Shown here one piece after another: positions 45,052 to 55,354 of a stretch of 64,000 bases of DNA; positions within the stretch are counted from its first letter, which is position 1; each line of letters opens with the position of its first letter. Where the stretch lies: assembly GCF_002251735.1 (NCBI RefSeq), contig NZ_NOXS01000020.1, forward strand, positions 1 through 64,000, read 5' to 3'. Position numbers and translations under genes: made by a program. The notes beneath the pieces were generated by a model. That model was given only the letters and a program-made list of their open reading frames with translations, was not told the origin of the DNA and did not search any database. This stretch comes from Elstera cyanobacteriorum. GTDB lineage: Bacteria; Pseudomonadota; Alphaproteobacteria; Elsterales; Elsteraceae.

Positions 45052-48000
45052 AGTTCAATCTCCTCCAAGTCGGCGTCGGCGCTTGGAGATGTAAGGGGGG
45101 TAGGCGGGGGCGCGTCGGTGCGCAGCCCGCCGACCATGGCGTAAATCGGCTGATGGGTCGGCCCGAGATCGAACAAAGCGCCCAGTGCGTCGGGGGCGAC
45201 GGAGCCCATGCCGCACAGTCCGATCCCTAGATCGGCGGCGACCATGGTGAGAAGCTGGGTCATTGACCCCGCCTCGATATGGCAAAAATCCAGTGTTTTC
45301 TCACCGTAGAGCGGCTCAATCGCAGCGCGTTCGGCGATGAAGAACAGCGCAAAGCCGCTTTCCTCGAAAACCGGCCGGTTGACGAAGAAATCATAGGCAT
45401 TGGCGGGCAGGTACTTGTCCCGACTGGTGGGAATCAGCCGATGGCGGGCCGGATCGTAATAATAAGCCCCACCCGGCAAACCAGCGACCCGGTCGGGTTT
45501 GGCGTAAAGATAGGTCTGGACCGGATAAAGCCCCCCGGCAGAGGCGTAATGATGCTTGGGGGCATCGGCGACGGGATTGCGGGCAAGGCAGCCGAGCAGG
45601 CGCGCCAAAGCGTCGTGCGGAATCGGCGTTGGCTTGAAGGCCCGGACCGAGCGGTAGGCGACATAGCGGTCGAGCGGCGGCGGCGGCAGGTCCACGGTCT
45701 CGGCCCCCCCGTCGAACCGGCGCAGGCCCAGCGCTTTGTCTTTGAACGCCGCGCGGTCGGCCGGATCGTCGAGCAGGGCGAGCGCCTCGGTGGCGGTGCG
45801 AGCTGGCGGTGGCGGGGGATTGGCCTCCCGGAACAACCGCAGCAATTCCAGCACCGTGGGTTTCGCCATCAGGGCCGCGAGCGGTGGGCGGAACCCGGTT
45901 TGGGTCGCGAGCGCGTTGACGATGCGCACAATGTCGATCGATGTTGCGCCGAGGGTCAGCAGATTATCCGTAGGGGCCACCGATACCAGCTTCAGCACCC
46001 CGGCGATCAGGGCGAGAATACCGGTTTCCACTGGGGTCAAGGGGCGAGACTCGGCCTCCGCTGCGGTGGCCTTGGGAGAGGGGAGCTGCTTCCGGTCGAT
46101 TTTTCCATTCGGGGAAAGCGGCAGAGTGTCCAGAACGGTGAGGCTACTCGGCACCATATAGGCAGGCAGGCTCTGGCGCAGATGGGCCAGCAGCGCGTCC
46201 ATCTCGACGGGGCGATGCAGAACGACATAGGCGGCGAGGCGTTTTTCCGCCTGTGCCTCCCCCCAAATCCGCGCAACGGCGGCTTTGACGGCGGGGTGCC
46301 GCTCCAGGGTCGATTCGATTTCGCCCAATTCGATACGATAGCCCTGGACTTTAACCTGCGTGTCGATCCGCCCCAGGAACTCGATCACACCATCGGGCCG
46401 CCGCAGCCCCAGATCGCCGGTGCGGTAGAGCCGTTCCCCGGTGTGCGGATGGGGGAAGAAGCGGGCGGCCGATTGGGCATCGTCCCGCCAATAGCCGCGC
46501 GCTAGCCCAGCCCCCGCGATGAATAATTCCCCCGGCACCCAGTCGGGACGCTGATGCAGGCAGTCGTCCAGCACGTAGAAGCGCTGATGGGTCAGTGCCC
46601 GGCCATAGGGGATGGATCGCCACGCAGGATCGACCTGATCGATGGGATAAAGGATCGACCAAATCGACGCTTCGGTCGCGCCGCCTAAGCTGTAAAGCGC
46701 GGCGTGGGGCGCAAGCGCACGCAGACGGTCTGGCAGGGTCACGGGAATCCAGTCGCCCGACATCATCACGACCCGCAGGCCGCGCAGGGCCAGGGTGCCG
46801 ACGCCTTCGGCATATTCGGCGAGCAGCGACGCAAGGGCAGGGGCGGAATTCCACACCGTTACCTGCTGCAGATCTACAAGCTCCAACCAGCGCGCCGGAT
46901 CGCGGGCGCTCGCCGGCGACAGTGGGACAATTGCCCCCCCGGCGGCGAGGGTTCCGAAAATATCAAAAACGGATAGATCGAAACTAATAGCCGAGACCGC
47001 TAAAACCCGGTCAGCCGCTGTGATGCTGAAGCGGGCGTTGATATCGAGCAGCGTCGAAACGGCGCCTGCGTGATCGATCATTACGCCTTTCGGGACACCG
47101 GTCGAGCCCGACGTAAAGATAACATAGGCAAGATCGGTTTCCCGATGGGTGAACGGGACCAATACGACCGATCCATCAGGATTGAGCCGATCCACCGCGA
47201 TACAGCTAAGTGTGGGATCAGAAATCTTATCGCGCGCTGATGACCAGGATTGATGCAGGACGATCCGGCAATCGGTCTGGGAGAGGATGTAGCGCAACCG
47301 TTCTTCGGGCAGGTCGGTGTCAAGCGGCAGATAGGCGGCGCCCGAATAGAGAATGCCCAAGGCGGCAAGGGTTTGTTCCCACCCCGGCTGCATCAGAATC
47401 GCAACCAGGGTTCCCGGCTGTGCTCCGGCCTGCTGAAGCAACGCCCCGAGGTGCCGCGCGCGGTTTTGCAAGCCGCCATAAGTGATTGCCCCGGTTTCTA
47501 GCAGGATTGCTGGCGCCTCGGGCATGCGATCGGCATTCCGGTCGAACAGGCGATGCAGGAGGTCGCGATCCGGTTCGGTTGGCGGCGGCAGCGGCGGCAG
47601 GGTTGCGAGGCTCGGCAGAAGACCAACAGCGGTTTTCTCCCAGGCTTCCGGCGCGGCGAGTTGATCCAGAAGGCGGCAGTAGGCCGCAAACATCGCCTCG
47701 GTCAACCCATCGGGGAACAGGGCATCGATGGAGTCCCAGTTGAACTCCAAGACCCCATTGATTTCGAGAATCGTATGATCGATCCAAACCTGCGGGGTTT
47801 GCGTGATGGTATGGACTGGTTCGGCCCCCAGGGCGTCGGTCAGGCTTATGTCAGCCCCGCCCGGCCCCATCTCGATCAAGGTGCTGTTGAAGACGATGGG
47901 CAGGGCCGTTTGCTGCTCGCCACGAACGCGGGCGAGTTCGCGCACCACCCGCACGCCGCTCACCGCAGCATGATCCATATCCCGCCAAAGTTGGGCCTGG

Positions 48001-51000
48001 AGGGCGCGAGCATTGCTGTGGAAACTCTGATCGCTGCGGTAATCGACCTCTAGCAGCACGATGGATGTGAAATCCCCCATGATTCCACTGACGTCAGGAT
48101 GCAGTGGCAGGCGGTTGAACAGAGGCAATGTGAGTGTAAAACGCGGCGAGCGGCTCCACAGCGCTAGCACTTGCGCATAAGCAGTCAGAAGCAGGACCGA
48201 GGCCGTGACCCCCTGGCGCTTCGCTTGATCCTTCAAGGCCGACCACGTGGCAGCGGGAATCTGCCTGTCACGGCGGGTGAACGTCGGCGCCGTAATGGCT
48301 TCCGGTGCGCGGGCGAGTGGCAGATCGGGCGCAGGCGGCAGATGGGCCAGCCGGTCCTGCCAATAGCGCAGCGCCCGCCGATAGGCCGCCCCGTCGCGCA
48401 GCCCTCGCTCGGCCAGAACATAATCCCGGAAGGTCAGGCCAAGCGGCGGCAGCGGCTTATCGGGCTGCGTGTAGAAATGAACAAGCTCATGCGCCAGGAT
48501 TTGCGTGCTGGCGGCATCGACGATCAGTGCATCAAGGCTGATGTGAAGATGTGCGTAACCCGATGGCAGTAACGAGACGCGGAACTCGAACAAAGGCCAG
48601 CGAGCCGCATCGAGCATTTGATGGGACATGCGGGCGCGTGTTTCCCGCAGCGCCATTTCGGCAGCCGCGCTATCGAGGGCACGGAAATCATCGACCGGCA
48701 GACGATAGGGCGGCAGGGTGGCGAGAACTTGCTGAGTGCCGTCGCTGCGGAAGATGGTTTTCAGACCATCGTGGCGCTCAATCAGCCGTTGGAGCGCAGT
48801 TTCAAAACGCGCTGGGTTAAAGTTCGTGAGGCGGATTTCGTCGTAGGCGTGGGCGCTGACGCCGCCGAGCGCCAACCCATCGGCCCGGCCCACCCAATAG
48901 GCTTCTTGGATATCCGTAAGAGGGAAGGGGGCAAAACGATCCGCCGGGGCGGGCGTGATGACTGGCAAGGCCGCCGCCTCGTCGGCTCTGGCGCTTGCCG
49001 TCGCAAGCTTGGTAGCCAATTGCGCAACAGTCGGGTTTTCGAAGAGTGCCGACAGCGACAAATGGGTTTTCAGTGTTTGATTGATGGCGTGGATCAAACG
49101 GGTCGCCAGTAGCGAATGGCCGCCGAGATCAAAGAAATTATCATCCCGCCCAACGCGCGGATGTTTTAGGATTGTTGCCCAGATGGGCGCTAGCGCCTGT
49201 TCCTCCGGCGTCTCGGGCGCGCGGAAGGTTCCGGCCGTCGGGGCTTGCGGCGCGGGTAGGGCGCGGCGGTCGAGCTTGCCGTTGGGGGTGAGCGGAAGTT
49301 GGGACAGGGCGACCCAGTGGCTCGGTAGCATATACTCGGGAAGCTGGGCGGCGAGTGCCGGGCGTAAAGGCGCGGGATCGGTCGGGCCGACGAGATAGGC
49401 CACAAGCTGGCGGACCCCGTCTCCAGCATCGCGCAGCATTACGGCGGCATCCGCTACACCGGGCAGAGCCCGCAGTGCCACTTCGATCTCGCCGGTCTCA
49501 ATGCGGAACCCACGCCATTTGACCTGCTGATCGCTCCGGCCCAGGAACTCGATTGTGCCGTCGGCACGATAGCGGCCCAGATCGCCGGATCGATACACTT
49601 GCCCCGGGCCGAACGGATTGACGATGAAGCGCTCTGCCGTTAGGGCGGGTTGGCCGTAGTAGCCGAGAGCAACCCCTGCGCCGCCAATATAAATTTCCCC
49701 AACCGCGCCAACCGGTACGGGGGTTAGGGTTTCGGTCAGCAGATAGGCCTGTGCGAAATCAACGGGCCGGCCAATCGGCGGATGAACCGGCCAAGCATCC
49801 GCCTCGGCCAGATCCAGCCGGTGCTGGGTCGCCACGTGGGTTTCGGTCGGGCCGTATTGATTATAGAAGTAACGCCCGCCAAGGGCCCGCAGAAAGGTGC
49901 GCACCGCGCCCGAAACCTGAACGGCTTCCCCAGCGGTGATCACTTCGCAGGCTACGCCGGATGCGGCGGCAGTCTCAAACCCCAGTGCCGCCATTTGGCT
50001 CAGAACTGCGAAGGGCAGAAAGGCTCGTTCGATTCTCTCCGCGATGATGAACGGCCCTAGGGCCGCCAAGTCGCGTCGCGTCTCGTTTGGGAGCAGCACG
50101 AGGGTTGCGCCCGTACAAAGGGTCGTAAAGATTTCCTGGAAAGCGACATCGAAGTTTAGTGAGGCGAACTGGAGCACGCGCCGGGGTGTAGGCGTCGTCT
50201 GGGCCGCTTGCCAATCAACAAGATGGCTCAGGAGGCGATGGCTTTGCGCAACGCCCTTCGGAATGCCGGTTGATCCCGAGGTGTAGAGCAGATACGCCAT
50301 CCCTTCTGGCGCAATGTTAACAGCGGGTGCGCTCTCCGGGATCGCTGCGGGGGGGAGCGCGTCAAGGCAGAGCCGGGGTACAGCGGGCGGCAGCCGCTCG
50401 GCAAGCGCGGTTTCGGTTACGATCAGCGGGGGCTGGGCCTCGCCAACCATCACCGCCAGCCGGGCGGCGGGATAGTCGGGATCAAGCGGCAGGCAGGCTA
50501 CGCCTGCTTTGAGAACCGCCAGAACCGCAACGACCATCGAAAACCCGCGTGGTAGGCACAGGCCAATCGGCGCGCCAGGGGGCAGATTGGCAGCAATCAG
50601 GCGGTGGGCCAGCCTATTGGCCTCGGCCTCCAAGCGCCCGTAGGACATATCTTCGCCGAGAAAGCGCAACGCTGGGGCCGCCGGGGTTGCCGCCGCGCGG
50701 GCTGTGAGGCGCGTTGTAATGGGCACAAAGGGACGTTCTAAGGTCGGTGGGTTCCAGCCCGTTAGAATCTGACTACGATCGCGCGTGTCCACAAGATCGA
50801 GCGCGGCTAAAGAGGTTTCGGGATTTTCGGCGAGGCAGCGAAGGGCCCGCTGAAAATAGCGCTCGAACCGCTGTGCAGTGGCCGCTTCGAAAAGGGCCGT
50901 TGCGAACTCCAGCCCGCCGACCAACCGCCCGCCTTCCTCGCGCAGCGTCAGTAGCACGTCGAACTTGGCACTATGATGGGGGAGCGCCAGAGGGGTAACC

Positions 51001-54000
51001 GTCAACCCTGGCAAGGGTAAGCTCGCGCTGCCCTCGTCTTCCCAGGTCAGCATCGTTTGGAAAATCGGCGTATGGCTCAAGCTGCGCGGCGGGTTCACCT
51101 GCTCCACGATTGTATCGAAGGGCAGGGCTTGATGGTTCTGGGCGGCAAGAACCGTGGCGCGGGTTTGGCGCAGCAGGTCGAGCAGGGTTTTCGCGTCGGC
51201 ACTATCGAAGCGTAGCGGGAGGGTATTGACGAAAAAGCCGATGACCCCCTCAAGTTCGACCTGAGAGCGGTTGGCGGTTGGCGCACCAATCACCAGGGTT
51301 TCTTGACCGGACAATCGCGCAAGAACCGCTGCCCAAGCCGTCAAGAGGGTCATGAATAGGCTGGTTTCGGTGCGATGGGCGAGCGTCTTCAGGGCGGTGA
51401 GCGTTTCGGCCGGAACCTCGAACCGGATCAATCCCCCTTTAAAATCCTGCTTTACGGGGCGCGGGGCGTCGGTCGGAAGGGTCAGCAGCGGCGGCACATC
51501 GGCCAAACGGACGCGCCAGTAGGCGGCGTCGTCCGCCAGCGTCTCGGGCGTAAGATAGGTCTGTTGCCAGATCGTGACATCGGCGGGCTGAAGCGCCAGC
51601 GGCGGCAAGGGATCAGTTTGCCCGCTGGCAAAGGCCCGGTAAAGGTCGGCCAGTTCGCGGGCAAAAACACCCATCGACCAGCCGTCCGAAATGGCATGAT
51701 GCAGGGTCAGCAGCAGCCAGTGGGCTTCGGCCCCCCGCGTCAACAGGAGCCCCCGTGCTAGCGGGGCGCTGGTTAGATCGAAGGGCCGGGCTGCGTCGGC
51801 GGCAAGCCGGTCTTGGCAGGCGGCCTCAGTCAATCCCTCGGCGGCGTCGCAGATCAGCGGGAAACCCAGGCCCGGCGGCAGGATATCTTGATAGGGTACC
51901 CCATCGATTTCGATGAACCGGGTCCGCAACGCCTCGTGGCGATCAGCAATCCGGTCGAGCGCGCGCGCGAGGGCCGGGCGGTTCAGCGGCCCCTCAATCG
52001 CAAGGGCTAGCGGCATGTTGTAGGCGGCCTTCCCGCCATCGAGCCGGGCGAGAAACCACAGCCGGGCTTGCGCCGCCGAGAGAGGAATCGGCCTATCGCG
52101 CGGGGCGGGCTGAATTGGCGGCAAGGCGGGGCGATGCGCGGCGGCAATGCGTTCGGCCAACACAGAGAGCCTGGGCGCTTCAAAAATAGCCGCTGGCGAC
52201 AGGCTGATACTGAACTGCTGGCCGATTTCTGCTGCAAGCCGCACAGCGAGAAGGGAGTGACCGCCACTTTCGAAAAAATGATCTTGCCGCCCGATGGGGG
52301 TGCGGTTGAGCAGCTTTGCCCATAACGCGGCCAAATCGGTTTCGATCGGGCCTTCCGGGGGCACGAAGGGCGTGCCCTGCCGCGGCAGTATCGCCGGGGC
52401 GGGCAAGGCAGACCGGTCGATCTTACCATTGGGGGTGAGCGGGAAGCGGTCTACTAGCACGAAGCCCGCCGGGACCATCGCCTCCGGCAATTGCGCCGTT
52501 AAAGCCGCCGCCAGGGGGGCCGGATCAAAGGTCGGATCGGACGCCCGGAGATAGGCGATAAGCTGAAGCGCATCCGCCGCGCCGTGGGCGACGACGAGGC
52601 TTTCGGCAATACCGGGGTAGCCGTTCAGTGCCGCCTCGATCTCCCCGAGTTCAATGCGCTGCCCGCGAATCTTGACTTGCAAGTCGGCCCGGCCCAGGAA
52701 CTCCAGCCCCGCTGGGGTGGCGCGCGCCAAATCTCCCGACCGGTAGAAGCGGCCTTGGGGCAGGGTTACGAAGCGCGCCGCCGTTAAATCCTCCCGCCGC
52801 CAGTAACCGCGCGCCACCCCGGCCCCCCCAAGATAAAGCTCCCCGGCAACGCCCACGGGAACCGGTTGTCCGGCGCGATCAAGAATAACCGCGCGCGTAT
52901 TGGGAAGAGGTGCCCCGATGGGCAGGGTCGCGAGGGGTCCGAGATCCGTAGGGAGCGTGAAGCCGCAGCTATCAATCGTCGCTTCCGTTACACCATAGGC
53001 ATGGACGATGCGCACCTTTGGCCCGGTCAGGGCGCGCAGGCGGCGGGCGCTGGCGAGCGACCAGCGATCTGACCCACAGAAAACTGTATCGAGAAAGCTT
53101 AAATCGCCGCCGTGCCGCTCCAGGTGCAGCATCACCATATCAAGCAGGGCCGGAACGAAATCGGCATAGGCCACGGCTTCGCGGCGCATCAGCGCATAGA
53201 GGGCAGCCGGATCAAGCAGTTGGTCACGGTCGCAGAGAATGAGACTGCCGCCGCTGGTAAGTGCGCGCACCCAGTCGGCGGTAAACACGTCGAAGGCAAA
53301 TCCTGCCATCTGGAGCCAGGGTTTTGCGGCAAACCCGTCGCGCTGCGACCACGCTGCGCTAATCGCGAGAAGCTGGCCATGTTCGACCATCACCCCCTTT
53401 GGCGTGCCAGTCGAGCCGGAGGTGTAGAGCAGATAGGCGAGATTTTGGCGGTTCAGACCGCGCGCCACCCCATCGGGGTTATGCTCTGGCTCTGGCCCGT
53501 CTTCGACGGTTAAACGGGGAAGAGCGGTTTCGCCAAGGAGCGCAAGACTCTCTGGCGTCCCGATCAGGCAGGTCGGCGCACTGTCGGTGAGAAGGTAGCG
53601 CAACCGCGCGGGCGGGTAGGCAGGATCGAGCGGGACGAAAGCACCACCTGCTTTCAAAACCGCCAGAACGGCGGCGATCCGGAACGGCCCTGGCGGAAGG
53701 CAAAGCCCGACCCGCGCCTCGTCCTCCACGCCTGCGGCGATCAGCCGATGGGCAAGCCGATTGGCGGTACGGTTCAGCGTCGCATAGGTCCAGCGTTCAT
53801 CGCACCATACCAGCGCTGGGGCGTCGGGTGTCTTGGCGGCCTGCTGCTCAAAAAGCTGATGAACGCCCCAAATCCCTTCGGGCAAAGGGGTAACCTGGCC
53901 CTCTCCCTCAGTCCAAGCGCGTGCAGCATCTGCCGTACTGAGGAGTGGGATTGCCCCCACACGCGCCTCGGGCTGGTCAATCAGGGCGCGCAGGCATTGG

Positions 54001-55337
54001 ACAAAGGCCGCCTGAAAGCGCTGGATCGTGGCCGGATCGAAGAGGGCGGTCGCATATTCAAGCCCACCCGCAATCGTGCCGGTTGCCGTTTCAGCGAGTT
54101 CGAGGGTCAGATCATATTTGGCCACGGTCATCGGTGGCGGTAAAATCTCCGCTGTCAGCCCGGCGAGGCTTATGGCGGGCCGCTCGATGCTCTGCCAAGA
54201 AATCATCGTTTGAAACAGGGGGGGATAGGCCAAGCTGCGGGGGGGATTGATCCGTTCGATGACCTGTTCGAACGGCACCTCCTGATGGTCTTGCGCGTCG
54301 AGCAACACGTCGCGCGTTTGTTGTAAAACCTCCGTTAAGGTTGCTGTTTCGCTGATGGGAAGGCGCAAGGCGAGGGTATTGGCAAAGAGCCCGATCAGCC
54401 CCTCGACCTCTCGGCGGGTGCGGTTTGCCACGGGCATGCCAACGACAGGCCGGTCTTGGCCGGAAAACCGGTGCAGGACCAGTCCCCATGCGGTCAGAAG
54501 GATTGAAAAGACCGTTCCACCAATGCGGCGACTAAGGGCCTTCAGGTCGGCGCAAAGGGCAGCGTCTAGGCTGAAGGGTTCCCAGGCCCCGGCAAAATTT
54601 TGCGTTGCCGGGCGGGGGCGGTCGGTTGCGAGATCGAGCTTGGCTGGGGCCTCTTTCAGCAGATTCTCCCAAAAGGCCATCTGCCGCTGAAAACGTGGTT
54701 CTTGCCGTTGATTGCGCTGCCACGCGGCAAAATCGGCGTAGCCAATCGGCAGGGCGGGCAAATCGGGTGCGACACCAGCAATCAGAGCCCCATAGGCCGT
54801 CCCCAGTTCCCGCACGAGAATAGCGGTCGACCAGCCATCGGTGGCGATGTGATGAAGGGTCAGGACCAAATGATGATCCTCAGGGCCAGTTCTAAAGAGC
54901 CGTGCCCGCAGCATCGGCCCTGCGGCAATATCGAAAGGTCTATCGACTTCGGCCCGCAGGGCGGCGGTTAGCTCCGTCCCGTCGGGTAGGTCGGTGATGG
55001 GTAGCGGAACCGGGTGGCCTGGCGGGGAAAGGCGTAAAATCGGTTGCCCGCTCTCCGAGGCGAACCGTGCCCGCAGCGGCTCGTGCCGGTCCACAATCAT
55101 GCTAAGCGCGTGGGCGAGCATTGCCGGGTCGAGCCGCCCCGCCAGTTTAACAATCAGTGGCAGATGATAGGCGTCCCCACCCCCGTCTAACTGCGCCAAA
55201 AACCAAAGCCGCTCCTGGGCAAACGACAGGGGCACCTCCTCGCCCACGCGCGGAAGCGGGCGCAAGCCCGTTCCTTTCTGGCGGGCCAGAAAATCGGCAG
55301 GGGTCATCTGAGCGGTGGTTTTGGGGGGGAGCGACAT
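45048..55337 (-). CDS. NRPS: C-A-T-C-A-T-Cy-A-T-oxidase (thiazole-forming)
   Basis: 3429 residues, three modules. Landmarks: C1 HHIATDG at 162, A1 TSGSTGTPKG at 637, T1 GGHSL at 1027; C2 HHAISDG at 1214, A2 at 1687, T2 GGHSL at 2074. The Cy domain has the DxxxxD motif (DALIVDAAS) near 2271, A3 is at 2745, T3 LGATS at 3129. A SagB-type flavin oxidase runs from about 3230 to the end (YRSVRAF, SAGGLYP, GIGLCGMG). Codes read by eye: A1 DVADFGAIDK (Arg-like, compare DVADVGAIDK), A2 DVQFIAQVAK (Pro-like, weak), A3 DLFNMSLIWK (Cys-like, compare DLYNLSLIWK). Cys is cyclised to thiazoline and oxidised to thiazole. The oxidase sits after the T domain, as in BlmIII, not inside the A domain. The C-terminus is a short acidic tail (DADLEEIEL) suited to the docking domain of the next protein. 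Confidence 0.94.
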   Translation of the reverse strand: MSLPPKTTAQMTPADFLARQKGTGLRPLPRVGEEVPLSFAQERLWFLAQLDGGGDAYHLPLIVKLAGRLDPAMLAHALSMIVDRHEPLRARFASESGQPILRLSPPGHPVPLPITDLPDGTELTAALRAEVDRPFDIAAGPMLRARLFRTGPEDHHLVLTLHHIATDGWSTAILVRELGTAYGALIAGVAPDLPALPIGYADFAAWQRNQRQEPRFQRQMAFWENLLKEAPAKLDLATDRPRPATQNFAGAWEPFSLDAALCADLKALSRRIGGTVFSILLTAWGLVLHRFSGQDRPVVGMPVANRTRREVEGLIGLFANTLALRLPISETATLTEVLQQTRDVLLDAQDHQEVPFEQVIERINPPRSLAYPPLFQTMISWQSIERPAISLAGLTAEILPPPMTVAKYDLTLELAETATGTIAGGLEYATALFDPATIQRFQAAFVQCLRALIDQPEARVGAIPLLSTADAARAWTEGEGQVTPLPEGIWGVHQLFEQQAAKTPDAPALVWCDERWTYATLNRTANRLAHRLIAAGVEDEARVGLCLPPGPFRIAAVLAVLKAGGAFVPLDPAYPPARLRYLLTDSAPTCLIGTPESLALLGETALPRLTVEDGPEPEHNPDGVARGLNRQNLAYLLYTSGSTGTPKGVMVEHGQLLAISAAWSQRDGFAAKPWLQMAGFAFDVFTADWVRALTSGGSLILCDRDQLLDPAALYALMRREAVAYADFVPALLDMVMLHLERHGGDLSFLDTVFCGSDRWSLASARRLRALTGPKVRIVHAYGVTEATIDSCGFTLPTDLGPLATLPIGAPLPNTRAVILDRAGQPVPVGVAGELYLGGAGVARGYWRREDLTAARFVTLPQGRFYRSGDLARATPAGLEFLGRADLQVKIRGQRIELGEIEAALNGYPGIAESLVVAHGAADALQLIAYLRASDPTFDPAPLAAALTAQLPEAMVPAGFVLVDRFPLTPNGKIDRSALPAPAILPRQGTPFVPPEGPIETDLAALWAKLLNRTPIGRQDHFFESGGHSLLAVRLAAEIGQQFSISLSPAAIFEAPRLSVLAERIAAAHRPALPPIQPAPRDRPIPLSAAQARLWFLARLDGGKAAYNMPLALAIEGPLNRPALARALDRIADRHEALRTRFIEIDGVPYQDILPPGLGFPLICDAAEGLTEAACQDRLAADAARPFDLTSAPLARGLLLTRGAEAHWLLLTLHHAISDGWSMGVFARELADLYRAFASGQTDPLPPLALQPADVTIWQQTYLTPETLADDAAYWRVRLADVPPLLTLPTDAPRPVKQDFKGGLIRFEVPAETLTALKTLAHRTETSLFMTLLTAWAAVLARLSGQETLVIGAPTANRSQVELEGVIGFFVNTLPLRFDSADAKTLLDLLRQTRATVLAAQNHQALPFDTIVEQVNPPRSLSHTPIFQTMLTWEDEGSASLPLPGLTVTPLALPHHSAKFDVLLTLREEGGRLVGGLEFATALFEAATAQRFERYFQRALRCLAENPETSLAALDLVDTRDRSQILTGWNPPTLERPFVPITTRLTARAAATPAAPALRFLGEDMSYGRLEAEANRLAHRLIAANLPPGAPIGLCLPRGFSMVVAVLAVLKAGVACLPLDPDYPAARLAVMVGEAQPPLIVTETALAERLPPAVPRLCLDALPPAAIPESAPAVNIAPEGMAYLLYTSGSTGIPKGVAQSHRLLSHLVDWQAAQTTPTPRRVLQFASLNFDVAFQEIFTTLCTGATLVLLPNETRRDLAALGPFIIAERIERAFLPFAVLSQMAALGFETAAASGVACEVITAGEAVQVSGAVRTFLRALGGRYFYNQYGPTETHVATQHRLDLAEADAWPVHPPIGRPVDFAQAYLLTETLTPVPVGAVGEIYIGGAGVALGYYGQPALTAERFIVNPFGPGQVYRSGDLGRYRADGTIEFLGRSDQQVKWRGFRIETGEIEVALRALPGVADAAVMLRDAGDGVRQLVAYLVGPTDPAPLRPALAAQLPEYMLPSHWVALSQLPLTPNGKLDRRALPAPQAPTAGTFRAPETPEEQALAPIWATILKHPRVGRDDNFFDLGGHSLLATRLIHAINQTLKTHLSLSALFENPTVAQLATKLATASARADEAAALPVITPAPADRFAPFPLTDIQEAYWVGRADGLALGGVSAHAYDEIRLTNFNPARFETALQRLIERHDGLKTIFRSDGTQQVLATLPPYRLPVDDFRALDSAAAEMALRETRARMSHQMLDAARWPLFEFRVSLLPSGYAHLHISLDALIVDAASTQILAHELVHFYTQPDKPLPPLGLTFRDYVLAERGLRDGAAYRRALRYWQDRLAHLPPAPDLPLARAPEAITAPTFTRRDRQIPAATWSALKDQAKRQGVTASVLLLTAYAQVLALWSRSPRFTLTLPLFNRLPLHPDVSGIMGDFTSIVLLEVDYRSDQSFHSNARALQAQLWRDMDHAAVSGVRVVRELARVRGEQQTALPIVFNSTLIEMGPGGADISLTDALGAEPVHTITQTPQVWIDHTILEINGVLEFNWDSIDALFPDGLTEAMFAAYCRLLDQLAAPEAWEKTAVGLLPSLATLPPLPPPTEPDRDLLHRLFDRNADRMPEAPAILLETGAITYGGLQNRARHLGALLQQAGAQPGTLVAILMQPGWEQTLAALGILYSGAAYLPLDTDLPEERLRYILSQTDCRIVLHQSWSSARDKISDPTLSCIAVDRLNPDGSVVLVPFTHRETDLAYVIFTSGSTGVPKGVMIDHAGAVSTLLDINARFSITAADRVLAVSAISFDLSVFDIFGTLAAGGAIVPLSPASARDPARWLELVDLQQVTVWNSAPALASLLAEYAEGVGTLALRGLRVVMMSGDWIPVTLPDRLRALAPHAALYSLGGATEASIWSILYPIDQVDPAWRSIPYGRALTHQRFYVLDDCLHQRPDWVPGELFIAGAGLARGYWRDDAQSAARFFPHPHTGERLYRTGDLGLRRPDGVIEFLGRIDTQVKVQGYRIELGEIESTLERHPAVKAAVARIWGEAQAEKRLAAYVVLHRPVEMDALLAHLRQSLPAYMVPSSLTVLDTLPLSPNGKIDRKQLPSPKATAAEAESRPLTPVETGILALIAGVLKLVSVAPTDNLLTLGATSIDIVRIVNALATQTGFRPPLAALMAKPTVLELLRLFREANPPPPPARTATEALALLDDPADRAAFKDKALGLRRFDGGAETVDLPPPPLDRYVAYRSVRAFKPTPIPHDALARLLGCLARNPVADAPKHHYASAGGLYPVQTYLYAKPDRVAGLPGGAYYYDPARHRLIPTSRDKYLPANAYDFFVNRPVFEESGFALFFIAERAAIEPLYGEKTLDFCHIEAGSMTQLLTMVAADLGIGLCGMGSVAPDALGALFDLGPTHQPIYAMVGGLRTDAPPPTPLTSPSADADLEEIEL

Positions 55338-55354
55338 GCGAATCCTCGAAAAAC

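Noticed and set aside
45279-46505. Plus-strand frame of 408 codons inside the second synthetase gene
   Set aside because: It lies antisense to the oxidase, T and A domains and has shadow-like composition.
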